Of a stretch of 38,930 nt of DNA, positions 1-7,899 are shown piece by piece. The position numbers and the translations under genes were made by a program. A model generated the notes under the pieces. The model did no database searches. It was not told the DNA's origin and saw only the letters and a list, made by a program, of their open reading frames with translations. The DNA is from Planctomycetota bacterium. GTDB taxonomy: Bacteria > Planctomycetota > Phycisphaerae > Sedimentisphaerales > Anaerobacaceae. Every line of letters begins with the position of its first letter. Within the stretch, counting starts at the first letter, position 1. The DNA lies in NCBI GenBank assembly GCA_022566315.1, contig JADFJC010000020.1, positions 1 through 38,930 on the forward strand, in the 5' to 3' direction.

Positions 1-248
1 GCGGCAACCAAGGCAGACGATCTGAACAAAAACGCACTGGCCAATTACGTTACATGGTTGCGTGAATATGCACCGGAAGGCAGTTTTGGCAGTGCAGAAG
101 CATATGAAGAATGGACAGCGCAATATGTAGTGCCTGCAGAGAAAAAGACGGGCTGCTCACGATGTACCGCTATACAACCAAAGGCGAGACCATAAAACGG
201 ACATTAGGTAGCGGCGACCAACTTGGTGTCGTGGACCTGTACGACTGA
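1..248 (+). pseudogene. Frameshifted 3' end of an unknown gene
   Basis: Reading from base 1 gives an open frame running off the left edge (peptide includes NYVTWLREYAPEG and AYEEWTAQYV) that stops at TAA 193-195. A run of five A's at 142-146 marks a change of frame: from 144 the -1 frame continues with a natural-looking peptide (LLTMYRYTTKGE ... GVVDLYD) to TGA 246-248. The simplest reading is one gene with a one-base indel, real or from sequencing. No family recognised. There is no good slippery heptamer (the run is G-AAAAA-G), so programmed frameshifting is unlikely. Confidence 0.45.
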
Positions 249-310
249 GCCGGGCAGCGATTGTAGCATCTGCCCCGACGGCAGTAGCAAGAAAGGGAAC
301 CTTCTCAGCG

Positions 311-330
311 TCCCTCTTTGAGAAGAGGGA
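311..330. other. Hairpin downstream of the left-edge gene
   Basis: TCCCTCTT and AAGAGGGA pair perfectly around a TGAG loop. It lies 63 bases after the stop of the left-edge gene but is followed by ATTTAGG rather than a clean T-run, so a terminator role is uncertain. Confidence 0.3.
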
Positions 331-416
331 TTTAGGTTTAGGGGACATTCTTGGTATCCAGGCAATATACGGCGAATAACCCTTTGGGCTTACAAAATTG
401 AAGATGAGAAATAGCG

Positions 417-443
417 AAATCCCCCGCTTTGGGGGATTTTGTT
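417..443 (+). terminator. Rho-independent terminator
   Basis: AAATCCCCC and GGGGGATTT form a perfect 9 bp stem around GCTTT, followed by TTGTTTT on the plus strand. It would end transcripts entering from the left-edge gene and lies upstream of the acetyltransferase start at 506. The stem is symmetric and could also act weakly in the other direction. Confidence 0.6.
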
Positions 444-505
444 TTGGCTTTTTAAATTCCTGTGCTAACTTTCAGTGCAAGTTATATTCTGTCGCAAGGA
501 CGAAC

Positions 506-985
506 ATGAAAGAAAGCCCGTGGCCGAGGTTGAGGCCGGCAAATAATAAAGATTGCGAAAAAATCGCGAGTTTGCTTTACGAGGCGTTAAAGGAATACAA
601 TTTGAAGCCTGACCCGGCGGGCACGGACGCTGATATCAAAGATATTGAGCATTCCTATTTTGAACGAGGCGGGACGTTTTACGTGCTTGAAGAGAAGGAC
701 GGCCCAATAATTGGAGCTTACGGGCTTTATCCGGTCGATAAGGCAACGTGCGAACTTCGTAAAATGTATTTAGACAGCTCATACAGAAGTAAAGGGCTGG
801 GTAAATTATTGCTGGAAGATGCTCTGTCAAAGGCAAGGCAAATGGGGTTTAAGAGAATGACTTTAGAAACCGCTTCAGTCTTAAAAGAAGCGATTAGTTT
901 GTATAAAAGCTACGGATTTGTCGAATACGAGCCGGAGCATCTGTCAAGCAGGTGCGACCAGGCGTTTACACTTGAATTAGAATAA
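506..985 (+). CDS. GNAT family N-acetyltransferase
   Basis: A protein of 159 residues that probably transfers an acetyl group from acetyl-CoA to a small-molecule or protein amine; the substrate cannot be read from the sequence. The acetyl-CoA-binding motif A is visible around residues 100-115 as YRSKGLGKLLLEDAL (R-x-K-G-x-G), preceded by a strand ending LRKMYLD and followed by the C-terminal ALSKARQMGFKRMTLET and SLYKSYGFVEYEP blocks typical of the family. The frame is open upstream to 398, but ATG 506 is chosen because AAGGACG lies 5-10 bases before it and the upstream extension covers the terminator at 417-443. The length matches single-domain GNAT enzymes. No operon partner. Confidence 0.85.
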   Translation: MKESPWPRLRPANNKDCEKIASLLYEALKEYNLKPDPAGTDADIKDIEHSYFERGGTFYVLEEKDGPIIGAYGLYPVDKATCELRKMYLDSSYRSKGLGKLLLEDALSKARQMGFKRMTLETASVLKEAISLYKSYGFVEYEPEHLSSRCDQAFTLELE

Positions 986-1041
986 TGGTCTGTAACACGA
1001 TAAACGTGTGGTGGTAACTTGATAGTATAGGAATTTGTATT

Positions 1042-1143
1042 AGACACTGATTAACACCGATTAACACTGATTAAAGAAATAAAGCTCAAAAAACTGTGTG
1101 AATCTGTGTGAATCCGTGTCTGAGAAAGCTCCGCCGAAGGCGG
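1042..1143 (-). repeat. Palindromic dispersed element, copy 1
   Basis: Between the acetyltransferase and marC-like genes. Left arm: AGACACTGATTAACACCGAT and a further TTAACACTGATT. Right arm: the complementary GTGTGAATCTGTGTGAATCC ending GTGTCT at 1121. The two arms pair imperfectly around an A-rich centre. A CCGCC-GAA-GGCGG hairpin follows at 1131-1143. Reverse-complemented, the whole stretch aligns with 25439-25544, so these are two copies of one ~105-130 bp element. The rest of the 986-1296 spacer shows no gene. Confidence 0.7.
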
Positions 1144-1296
1144 TTAATTTATAGCTGCTCTGAGGCTGCCACCCAACCGTGGGAAGATATGTTTTTTGAC
1201 CGTTCGCTTACGCTCCCGGCTCTGTTTAGGCCTTAAATCGGTGTCAACTCAAAAATCAACTGTGCTTTTGGTCCCGAATCAGCCGATTATAATAAA

Positions 1297-1899
1297 ATGT
1301 CATATATCGAAGCGATTTTAGCATTATTTGCGATTGTTGACCCGATAGGTAATATCCCCATATTGCTCCACGTTGCCGAGCATACCGACAATGGTCAAAG
1401 TCAAAAGGCATTTAATACCGCCGTAACTGTTGGCGTGCTTATCCTGTTGGGCTTTTCATTTGCCGGCAGAGTAATACTGAACTACGTCTTTCATATTCAG
1501 TTAGCTGATTTGCAATTAGCCGGCGGGATACTGCTGCTGATTATCGCGATTGACCATCTGATATTCGGCTCGCTGCGCCGGTCGGTAATGGTAACAGGGA
1601 CTTTCAGTCCTTATGAGATTGGCTGTGTGCCGTTGGCCTGTCCGCTGCTTGCCGGGCCTGGTGCAATGGTAACCAGCTTAACGACGCTCGAAAGGTCCGG
1701 GCCTTTAAAGGCAGTAGCTGCAATCGCTGTGGTCTTCGGCATACTGTGGCTTATAATGCGGTTCATCGAGCCTATCCACAAGTTTCTCGGCAAAATGGTC
1801 TGTACGGTATTTTCAAAAGTGATGTGCCTGTTCATCGCTTCTATCGGGGTTCATATGATAATGTCGGGCCTGCAGTACTATTTCGTCACCCCAAAATGA
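1297..1899 (+). CDS. MarC family integral membrane protein
   Basis: A 200-residue inner-membrane protein of the MarC/UPF0056 family. Six hydrophobic segments are visible. The family's diagnostic features are present: IVDPIGNIPI near residue 15 and the half-membrane motif PLACPLLAGPGAM near residues 107-119, in the usual positions for this family of about 200 residues. Function is unresolved in the family: MarC was once tied to multiple antibiotic resistance, a link that was not upheld, so no transport role should be assumed. The start ATG 1297 has no clear ribosome site; TATAAT at 1288-1293 sits directly before it, so a leaderless or very short leader is possible but unproven. A 118-base gap separates it from the next gene on the same strand. 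Confidence 0.88.
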   Translation: MSYIEAILALFAIVDPIGNIPILLHVAEHTDNGQSQKAFNTAVTVGVLILLGFSFAGRVILNYVFHIQLADLQLAGGILLLIIAIDHLIFGSLRRSVMVTGTFSPYEIGCVPLACPLLAGPGAMVTSLTTLERSGPLKAVAAIAVVFGILWLIMRFIEPIHKFLGKMVCTVFSKVMCLFIASIGVHMIMSGLQYYFVTPK

Positions 1900-2017
1900 C
1901 AGTTGGCGATAAATGGAGTTTGTCTATTAAAAATCTTGCCGGAAGCTGCCAATTTCGCCGATAGCATATAAAGGACTATACTCAAATGTCTCGTCGGCTT
2001 TATTGGAAGAAATATAG

Positions 2018-3856
2018 ATGAGTCAAAGCCACAACGGGAAAGTGGAACAATCCTGCGACTACATGCAAACCGGAACAAAGCAAAGCAGATTGCAAACGTT
2101 AGTTTTGAAAGGCGGCAATTTGCATCTGCCCACTTCAAGCAGTGAGCTGCCTCAATCGCTAATCAAGGCCAACCAGGCCTTAGCAACCGGGCGGGTCAGA
2201 GAAGCAACCAGGCTTCTAAACGCCAAGGTCGAACAAGCCATCCGTGAAATCATCGAGCAGGACCCTTCACGAACAGATATTATGTTAGTGCTGGGGATGG
2301 TGTTCAAACAAACCAGACAGATAAACAAGGCCAAAGAGTGGTTCGAAAAGATATTAAAGCAGGAACCACACGCATTAGTGTATAACGAGCTGGGATATAT
2401 CTATCAGTTCATGGGCCACCTGTCGGATGCAATACAATATCAAACAAAAGCTGTCGAGGCAGAGCCGAATAATGCCGAGCTCTTAGCCAATCTGGCCAGG
2501 ATGCTGATAGTAACGGGCAAAACTCAGGAAGGTATCGAGCTATTTCGAAAGGCGGTGGAAGCCGATCCGGCCAATGCAGCGGTACATTCTAACCTTCTGT
2601 TTTATCTTCATTATCAGCCCAAACTGGATCCCTACCAGCTTTTTGAAGAACATAAGCGGTGGGGCCGGATTCATGCCCCGGCTTCTCTGGCCAAAGTATC
2701 TCACAAAAACGTTCCCGACCCTGACCGCCGACTTCGGATTGGTTACATCTCGCCCGATTTTGGCAGTCACGCGGTAATGTATTTCTTTGAGTCACTTTTG
2801 GATGGACACAACAAAAAGGCGGTAGAAACCTATGGATATGCTAATGTCCGAGCTATAAGTGAAACTACCGAACGTATTGCGCAGAAGTTTGACCACTACC
2901 GAAATATTTTCGGAGTCGGCGATAAAGATGTCGTGGCTTTGATAGAAGAAGAGCAGATAGATATTCTTGTAGATCTGGCAGGGCATTCAACAGATAATCG
3001 CATTTTGGTTATGGCATACAAGCCTGCTCCCATCCAAGTTACCTACCTTGGTTACTTCGACACAACGGCAGTGCAGTCTATAGATTACATGCTGACTGAC
3101 AGCATTGCCGATCCGCCGGGGTCACAAAAATTCTACACCGAAGAATTGGCTTTGCTGCCAGATGGATTTCTTTGTTACCGCCCCGCCGACTATGCCCCGC
3201 CGGTAACATCGCTTCCTGCTGACAGAAATGGCCACACAACTTTTGGGGTGCTTTGCAATAATAGAAAAATAAACCCAAACATTATGGAGCTTTGGGCAGA
3301 AATCCTCAAGGCAAAGAAAGAGTCTCGACTGCTGTTAATGTTCAGGACCGGCAATGACCCGGATATGAGAAATTATTACTTAAGTGAGTTCGAGCGATTA
3401 GGGATACCTAACCAGAGAGTGGCTATTTGCGGTGGGACACATCACGCTGAGTATCTTAAATACTATTCAGAAGTGGACATCGTATTGGACACCTTTCCGT
3501 TTAATGGTGCGACAACCACCTGTGAGGCCCTGTGGATGGGTGTCCCGATCATCTCGCTGGTCGGTGAATTGCATGTTTCCAGGGTTGGGCTGAGCATACT
3601 TACTCGAATAGGTCTGGAGTTCTTTGCGGCGTCAACATCAAAAGAATATGTTGCCAAGGCCACGGCACTTGCGAATAATCACCAGGCACTTGAAAGTCTC
3701 CGCGCCTCGATGCGGGAACGAATGACCAGCAGTATATTACGCGACGCGAAAAAGTTCGCCGGCGGTGTGGAATCGGTTTATCGAAAAATGTGGCATCGAT
3801 GGTGCCGGAACAGCAGGCTGAAGCGGTCGGCCTCAGCAAAAACTAAGCCGCTATAA
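2018..3856 (+). CDS. TPR + O-GlcNAc transferase (SPINDLY/GT41-like) protein
   Basis: A 612-residue protein likely to be a cytoplasmic glycosyltransferase of the OGT/SPINDLY type, which moves a sugar from a nucleotide sugar to protein serine/threonine or another acceptor. Residues ~75-195 hold at least three tetratricopeptide repeats (for example ALVYNELGYIYQFMGHLSDA and AELLANLARMLIVTGKTQEG). The C-terminal half carries the GT41 catalytic signature: RLRIGYISPDFGSHAV near residue 240, LVDLAGHSTDNR near 320, FGVLCNNRKINPNIMELW near 410, and LDTFPFNGATTTCEALWMG near 490 followed by HVSRVGLSIL. The architecture matches bacterial OGT homologues, with fewer TPRs than eukaryotic OGT. The preceding gene is MarC-like; no glycosylation partner is nearby. 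Donor and acceptor are unknown. Confidence 0.88.
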   Translation: MSQSHNGKVEQSCDYMQTGTKQSRLQTLVLKGGNLHLPTSSSELPQSLIKANQALATGRVREATRLLNAKVEQAIREIIEQDPSRTDIMLVLGMVFKQTRQINKAKEWFEKILKQEPHALVYNELGYIYQFMGHLSDAIQYQTKAVEAEPNNAELLANLARMLIVTGKTQEGIELFRKAVEADPANAAVHSNLLFYLHYQPKLDPYQLFEEHKRWGRIHAPASLAKVSHKNVPDPDRRLRIGYISPDFGSHAVMYFFESLLDGHNKKAVETYGYANVRAISETTERIAQKFDHYRNIFGVGDKDVVALIEEEQIDILVDLAGHSTDNRILVMAYKPAPIQVTYLGYFDTTAVQSIDYMLTDSIADPPGSQKFYTEELALLPDGFLCYRPADYAPPVTSLPADRNGHTTFGVLCNNRKINPNIMELWAEILKAKKESRLLLMFRTGNDPDMRNYYLSEFERLGIPNQRVAICGGTHHAEYLKYYSEVDIVLDTFPFNGATTTCEALWMGVPIISLVGELHVSRVGLSILTRIGLEFFAASTSKEYVAKATALANNHQALESLRASMRERMTSSILRDAKKFAGGVESVYRKMWHRWCRNSRLKRSASAKTKPL

Positions 3857-3933
3857 GTTTGACCCCATTAAACCGCTGAGCAAACCATCGTCAAATGCGC
3901 CTACAAAGCCGAATCTAAATTGAGGTTGTTAAT

Positions 3934-4287
3934 TCAAAATTCGAACTGGTCTTTGAAGACGGTTTTGAAATCATAGACATCGTTGAAATCATCGATTGAA
4001 TCTACCGGTTGAGCGCTCATCCATTCGTGTTTTATCATCAGATAAACGATTTCGCCGAAATCTCGTGTTGTTTTAATTCCCCAGGCATTGAGGACTACCA
4101 TTGCCATTCTGCCCCACTTTTCAATAGCTAATTTCTTTAGCCCCTCGCAGAGTGTTTGGCCGTTGACGTGCCTGGGCTCGACAGTAATCTTTTTTACGGT
4201 GAAGCCGAGTGCCTCATAGACGAACCTGATAGCCGGTGGGCTGAATCGGCTATCTTCTTTGGCGATTTGTTCGAGATTCTTTTTCAT
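3934..4287 (-). CDS. Minf_1886 family protein (Planctomycete/Verrucomicrobia conserved)
   Basis: A protein of ~117 residues matching my recollection of the Minf_1886/TIGR04138 family, which is largely restricted to Planctomycetes and Verrucomicrobia; function unknown. Recognisable features are the opening LEQIAKEDSRFSPPAIRFVY, the central VNGQTLCEGLKKLAIEKWGRMA and the end of the conserved part, VLNAWGIKTTRDFGEIVY followed by LMIKHEWM. The frame is open upstream to an ATG at 4326, giving 130 residues, but the conserved part begins just after ATG 4287, which I prefer; neither has a good ribosome site. It is a useful lineage marker. It stands alone on the minus strand between two plus-strand genes. 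Confidence 0.75.
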   Translation of the reverse strand: MKKNLEQIAKEDSRFSPPAIRFVYEALGFTVKKITVEPRHVNGQTLCEGLKKLAIEKWGRMAMVVLNAWGIKTTRDFGEIVYLMIKHEWMSAQPVDSIDDFNDVYDFKTVFKDQFEF

Positions 4288-4473
4288 TTTCAAAACGTGC
4301 CTGGTCCGAGTTTTGCAAAGGTTCATATTAACATTTCTATTATAAAGCTTTTGTAATCAAAGGTCAATCCTCCTTTGGCCACAGAATTATGCCTGACTGA
4401 GTAAAGAAACTCTTGACGGATTCCGGTTTATAGTTGAAAATTCATTGAAAATCCGCTTTGGAGGTAATGTCCT

Positions 4474-6303
4474 ATGTTAAGAACAACTTTTTGCATGGCA
4501 CTATTGCTGAGCAGCCAGAGTGTATTAGCTCAAACGAGCGATTATTTTAACGCTCCCTATGGCGAGCTGCTTACCGCTTCCACTGAGCAGGTCGGTTTAT
4601 GGTGGGCCTCGTCCGGCTGGAAAATAAGTCCTGACAAAGCACCGCCAGAAACAAAAGGCCGAACAATTATGATACGCGCCGCCCGCAACGAAGCTGAGGC
4701 AGCGCAATTAGTAGTTAGGCCAATCGTCTCCTTAAGAAGTTTTACTGTGCGAGCCGGAACGTTGACCGGACCCGGCGGAGCAGCTATTCCTGCTAAGAAC
4801 GTGGAAGTGCTCAAAGTGCGATACGTCAATGTTACGCACCCAACCGATAAAAGTTCAGTGGCCGGGCTTTGGCCTGACCCTCTGCCGCCGTTAAAAGGCC
4901 CCGTTAATCTCGAAGCCAACAAGAATCAGCCGTTCTGGATTCGCGTCAAAGTCCCACGCCGGGTTCCGGCAGGAATCTATACCGGCAGCATTCACCTCAC
5001 TGCGCAAAACTACAGTGCAGATGTTACGCTGCGTGTCGAGGTTTATGATTTCGTTCTTCCCGACCGGATGACCTGCACGACGGCTTTTGGCTTTTCCACG
5101 TCCAATGTATTCCGCTATCAGAAACTGTCCGATTCTAAACACAAACGGCAGGTCCTCGACAAGTACTGGGCCAGCTTCGGCGCCCATCATATTTCGCCTT
5201 ACAACCCTGCGCCGCTGGACAGACTCAAAGTTACCTGGCCCAAAGTTTCTAAGTCAATTAAACCCGAACAGCTTAAGCCGGTGTTTGACTGGACCACCTG
5301 GGACAAAGCAATGGAGCGGGGAATTGATTACTACCACTTTAACTCCTTTCGGCTCAGCATCCCAGGCCTCGGCGGTGGAACCTTCCATTCCCGCCGTGAG
5401 CCGGAGCTGCTTGGCTTCAGCGAGGATACACCTCATTACAAAGCTGCTTTTAACGCCTACTGCCATGAAGTCCAGGAACACCTTCGCGAAAAGGGCTGGC
5501 TCGACGAGGCCTTCGTCTATTGGTTTGATGAGCCTGCTCCGAGGGACTACGAGTTCGTTATGAATGGTTTCGCCAAGCTCAAACGCGCAGCCGGCGATAT
5601 CAATCGTATGCTGACCGAACAGGTTGAACCGAAACTCATCGGCGGGCCGAATATCTGGTGCCCTATCTCCCATAACTATAAACATGAACCCGCCGAACAG
5701 CGGCGCCGCCAGGGTGAAAAATTCTGGTGGTACGTCTGCACCGGCCCCAAGGCGCCCTATTGCACCTTGTTTATCGACCATCCCGGCACCGAACTGCGGG
5801 TCTGGCTCTGGCAGAGCTGGAAACGCAAAATCGACGGCATCTTAGTCTGGCAGACAAACTACTGGACCAGTTCCGCCGCCTATCCGGACCCAGAGCATCC
5901 CCAGAACCCTTATGAGGACCCTATGGGCTGGCGCTCCAGTTACAGCACACCCAAAGGCGCCAAAAAACCCTGGGGCAACGGCGACGGTCGATTCATTTAT
6001 CCACCCGAAGCCGCTGCGGATGCCCACCCCGCCGAGCCGGTTCTCGACGGGCCGGTCGATAGTATCCGCTGGGAAATGCTACGTGACGGCATCGAGGACT
6101 ACGAGTACTTAGCCATTCTGAGCAGGCTGCTCAAAGCTAAAAAGGACAAACTCACCACGCAACAGCATAAAAAATACGCCGCCCTGCTTGAGGTGCCCGA
6201 AAGTATTACGACAGATATGACGACTTTCACCAAAGACCCGGCCCCCATCGAGGCCCGCCGTGACCGGATAGCTCGTGTTATAGCTAAGCTAAACAGGTTA
6301 TGA
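4474..6303 (+). CDS. Secreted DUF4091 (GH123-like) protein
   Basis: A 609-residue secreted protein related to the DUF4091 family, which is structurally allied to glycoside hydrolase family 123; it is likely a sugar hydrolase but the substrate is unknown. A signal peptide is clear (LRTTFCMALLLSSQSVLA, cleavage before QTSD). Residues ~60-190 form an N-terminal beta-sandwich (RNEAEAAQLVVRP, PAGIYTGSIHLTA). The catalytic barrel follows, with AFVYWFDEPAPRDYEF near 350, where the acidic pair DE is a candidate active-site position, and DGILVWQTNYW near 450. The family-typical C-terminal block is IRWEMLRDGIEDYEYL near 550. GGAGG at 4460-4464 gives the start good support. It stands alone, on the plus strand, opposite the Minf_1886 gene. 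A weak hairpin (TGAGC-TTTT-GCTCA) at 6301-6314 covers the stop. Confidence 0.85.
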   Translation: MLRTTFCMALLLSSQSVLAQTSDYFNAPYGELLTASTEQVGLWWASSGWKISPDKAPPETKGRTIMIRAARNEAEAAQLVVRPIVSLRSFTVRAGTLTGPGGAAIPAKNVEVLKVRYVNVTHPTDKSSVAGLWPDPLPPLKGPVNLEANKNQPFWIRVKVPRRVPAGIYTGSIHLTAQNYSADVTLRVEVYDFVLPDRMTCTTAFGFSTSNVFRYQKLSDSKHKRQVLDKYWASFGAHHISPYNPAPLDRLKVTWPKVSKSIKPEQLKPVFDWTTWDKAMERGIDYYHFNSFRLSIPGLGGGTFHSRREPELLGFSEDTPHYKAAFNAYCHEVQEHLREKGWLDEAFVYWFDEPAPRDYEFVMNGFAKLKRAAGDINRMLTEQVEPKLIGGPNIWCPISHNYKHEPAEQRRRQGEKFWWYVCTGPKAPYCTLFIDHPGTELRVWLWQSWKRKIDGILVWQTNYWTSSAAYPDPEHPQNPYEDPMGWRSSYSTPKGAKKPWGNGDGRFIYPPEAAADAHPAEPVLDGPVDSIRWEMLRDGIEDYEYLAILSRLLKAKKDKLTTQQHKKYAALLEVPESITTDMTTFTKDPAPIEARRDRIARVIAKLNRL

Positions 6304-6441
6304 GCTTTTGCTCACCCTGGTCCTCACGGTTAAATTGGCCTTGTAAAAGAAACGTCTATTTGTTATATTACAAACTTGATACTTGCAAAACCAACGTTTG
6401 CCGTTAAGTTAATTTCTTAAAACCAACTGAAAGGGAGAAAT

Positions 6442-6720
6442 ATGAAACTTGTTTCTTTCCAACATTGTTCGGAAGCGGCCCCCGTGTTCATAATGATACT
6501 CGTCGCGTTCGGAATTCTTATGGGCCTGATAGTGGTCATCATAAAGGTATTGATCTTCTGCAAGATATTTTCCAAGGCCGGCTACTGTTGGGCGCTCGGG
6601 CTGTTAATGCTCGTGCCAATAGCGAATATAATTATGCCCTTTATTCTGGGCTTCGGCGACTGGCCGATTCAAAAAGAACTGCGCTTACTTAAACAGCAGC
6701 AGGAAAAGCCGGAAGCATAA
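6442..6720 (+). CDS. Small membrane protein, unknown
   Basis: A 92-residue protein with two predicted membrane spans (roughly residues 15-40 and 50-72) and a charged C-terminal tail ending KQQQEKPEA. The string IFSKAGYCWALGLLMLVPIAN resembles small bacterial membrane proteins in which an aromatic/glycine loop joins two helices (DUF5684-like), but I cannot assign a family firmly. AAAGGGAGAAAT precedes ATG 6442, a good ribosome site. It is followed after 151 bases by a second membrane protein on the same strand, and the two may be co-transcribed. No catalytic residues are evident. Confidence 0.65.
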   Translation: MKLVSFQHCSEAAPVFIMILVAFGILMGLIVVIIKVLIFCKIFSKAGYCWALGLLMLVPIANIIMPFILGFGDWPIQKELRLLKQQQEKPEA

Positions 6721-6761
6721 AGTGCAAATTGTATTTATGGTTAGTGAAAAGTGAATTCTTT

Positions 6762-6785
6762 CTTCGTAGCAGTGCTGCTGCGAAG
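6762..6785. repeat. Hairpin repeat between two membrane protein genes
   Basis: CTTCGTAGCAG and CTGCTGCGAAG pair over 11 bp (one G-T wobble) around TG. The flanks carry the words AGTGAATT and 'acgaaccacgaacgag'. A related CTTCGCTACGAAG word recurs at 10229-10240. No T-run follows, so this looks like repeat DNA more than a terminator. Confidence 0.5.
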
Positions 6786-6871
6786 AGTGAATTAGCTCAC
6801 GAACCACGAACGAGCAAATACAAAATACGTAAGCCTAAAATATTTTCTGTTTTTTTCGGAGGGCTTATACT

Positions 6872-7786
6872 ATGAACCTGGAGCAACCATTAAGAATAAG
6901 TGTAATCGACCCTATCGGCCCGGGCATCGAGAAGGTAAAAACAATCCTTTTCAAACCCTTCGACTTTCGCAAATGGTTTGTTATCGGCTTCTGTGCCTGG
7001 CTGGCATTCTTAGGCAAAGGTGCTGGGGGAGGGGGCAGGCCTCCTAACATCCATAAGGGCTTCGGCCAGGCAAAAGAGTTTGTCATAGAGAACCTGGTCT
7101 GGATAATTCCTGCAGCCTTAATTGGAGTGATATTGATAATAGCGTTATGGCTTGTTTTTACGTGGCTGAGCAGCCGCGGTCGATTTATGTTCCTTCACTG
7201 CGTCGCCGAAAACAAAGCTGAGGTCAAAGTTCCCTGGACAAAATTCCGACAACACGCCTACAGCCTGTTTTTGTTCAGAATCGTATTAGGCTTAATAGGT
7301 TTCGCTGCAATAGGGCTGCCCTGCCTTTTAACCGTCGGCTTTATCGCTATGATAATGGCCGGCAATGGCCTAAGTGTAATCGCTGTGTTAGGAAGTGTAA
7401 TGATTGGCCTTATTATTTTTACCATCTCAATCACTCTTTTCTTAGTTGGCAAATTCACAATGGATTTTGTTGTACCAATTATGTTCTTACGGACAACAAG
7501 CTGCACCGCCGGCTGGCGGGAATTCCTGACAATCCTCTCTGTAAATAAAGCCCGTTTCGTACTGTACATCCTCTTTCAAATTGTAATAGCAATAGCGATA
7601 AGTGCAATTACTTCGATTGGCTTTTGTATAGGATGCTGCCTCTGCTGTGTAAGCTTGTTGATTTTAATACCCTATATCGGCACTGTCATACTGTTGCCTC
7701 TGTTGGTTTTCAAGCGGGCCTACTCTCTGCTATACTTAGGGCAGTTCGGCCCTGAGTTTGATGTCTTCAGCCCCGAAATCGCCTGA
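6872..7786 (+). CDS. Polytopic membrane protein, DUF7544-like
   Basis: A 304-residue integral membrane protein with about six hydrophobic segments: residues ~38-50, 75-100, 128-155, 160-195, 230-255 and 258-285. The N-terminus is cytoplasmic-looking (ISVIDPIGPGIEKVKTILFK) and is followed by FDFRKWFVIGFCAWLAFLG and a glycine-rich loop. The pattern fits the family of large uncharacterised membrane proteins annotated as DUF7544 or glycerophosphodiesterase-membrane-domain-like; this is recall, not a search result. There are no catalytic motifs. CGGAGGG at 6857-6863 supports the ATG. It may be co-expressed with the small membrane protein upstream. The stop is followed by a CTGCCG/CGGCAG hairpin near 7800-7817, without a T-run. 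Confidence 0.7.
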   Translation: MNLEQPLRISVIDPIGPGIEKVKTILFKPFDFRKWFVIGFCAWLAFLGKGAGGGGRPPNIHKGFGQAKEFVIENLVWIIPAALIGVILIIALWLVFTWLSSRGRFMFLHCVAENKAEVKVPWTKFRQHAYSLFLFRIVLGLIGFAAIGLPCLLTVGFIAMIMAGNGLSVIAVLGSVMIGLIIFTISITLFLVGKFTMDFVVPIMFLRTTSCTAGWREFLTILSVNKARFVLYILFQIVIAIAISAITSIGFCIGCCLCCVSLLILIPYIGTVILLPLLVFKRAYSLLYLGQFGPEFDVFSPEIA

Positions 7787-7899
7787 ACCGGTTGAGAACT
7801 GCCGATTTGCCGGCAGAATCAAGGGTATTGACCCATTTGGACATAGCGTAAAGACCAAAGCAGCACTAAATAATCTCAGAGAGATGAGGACTTATTTTT

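Noticed and set aside
142-147. Programmed -1 frameshift
   Set aside because: The heptamer is not of the X-XXY-YYZ type, and no following stem was evident.
6301-6314. Terminator after the DUF4091 gene
   Set aside because: The stem is only 5 bp, overlaps the stop codon and is followed by CCCTGG rather than T's.
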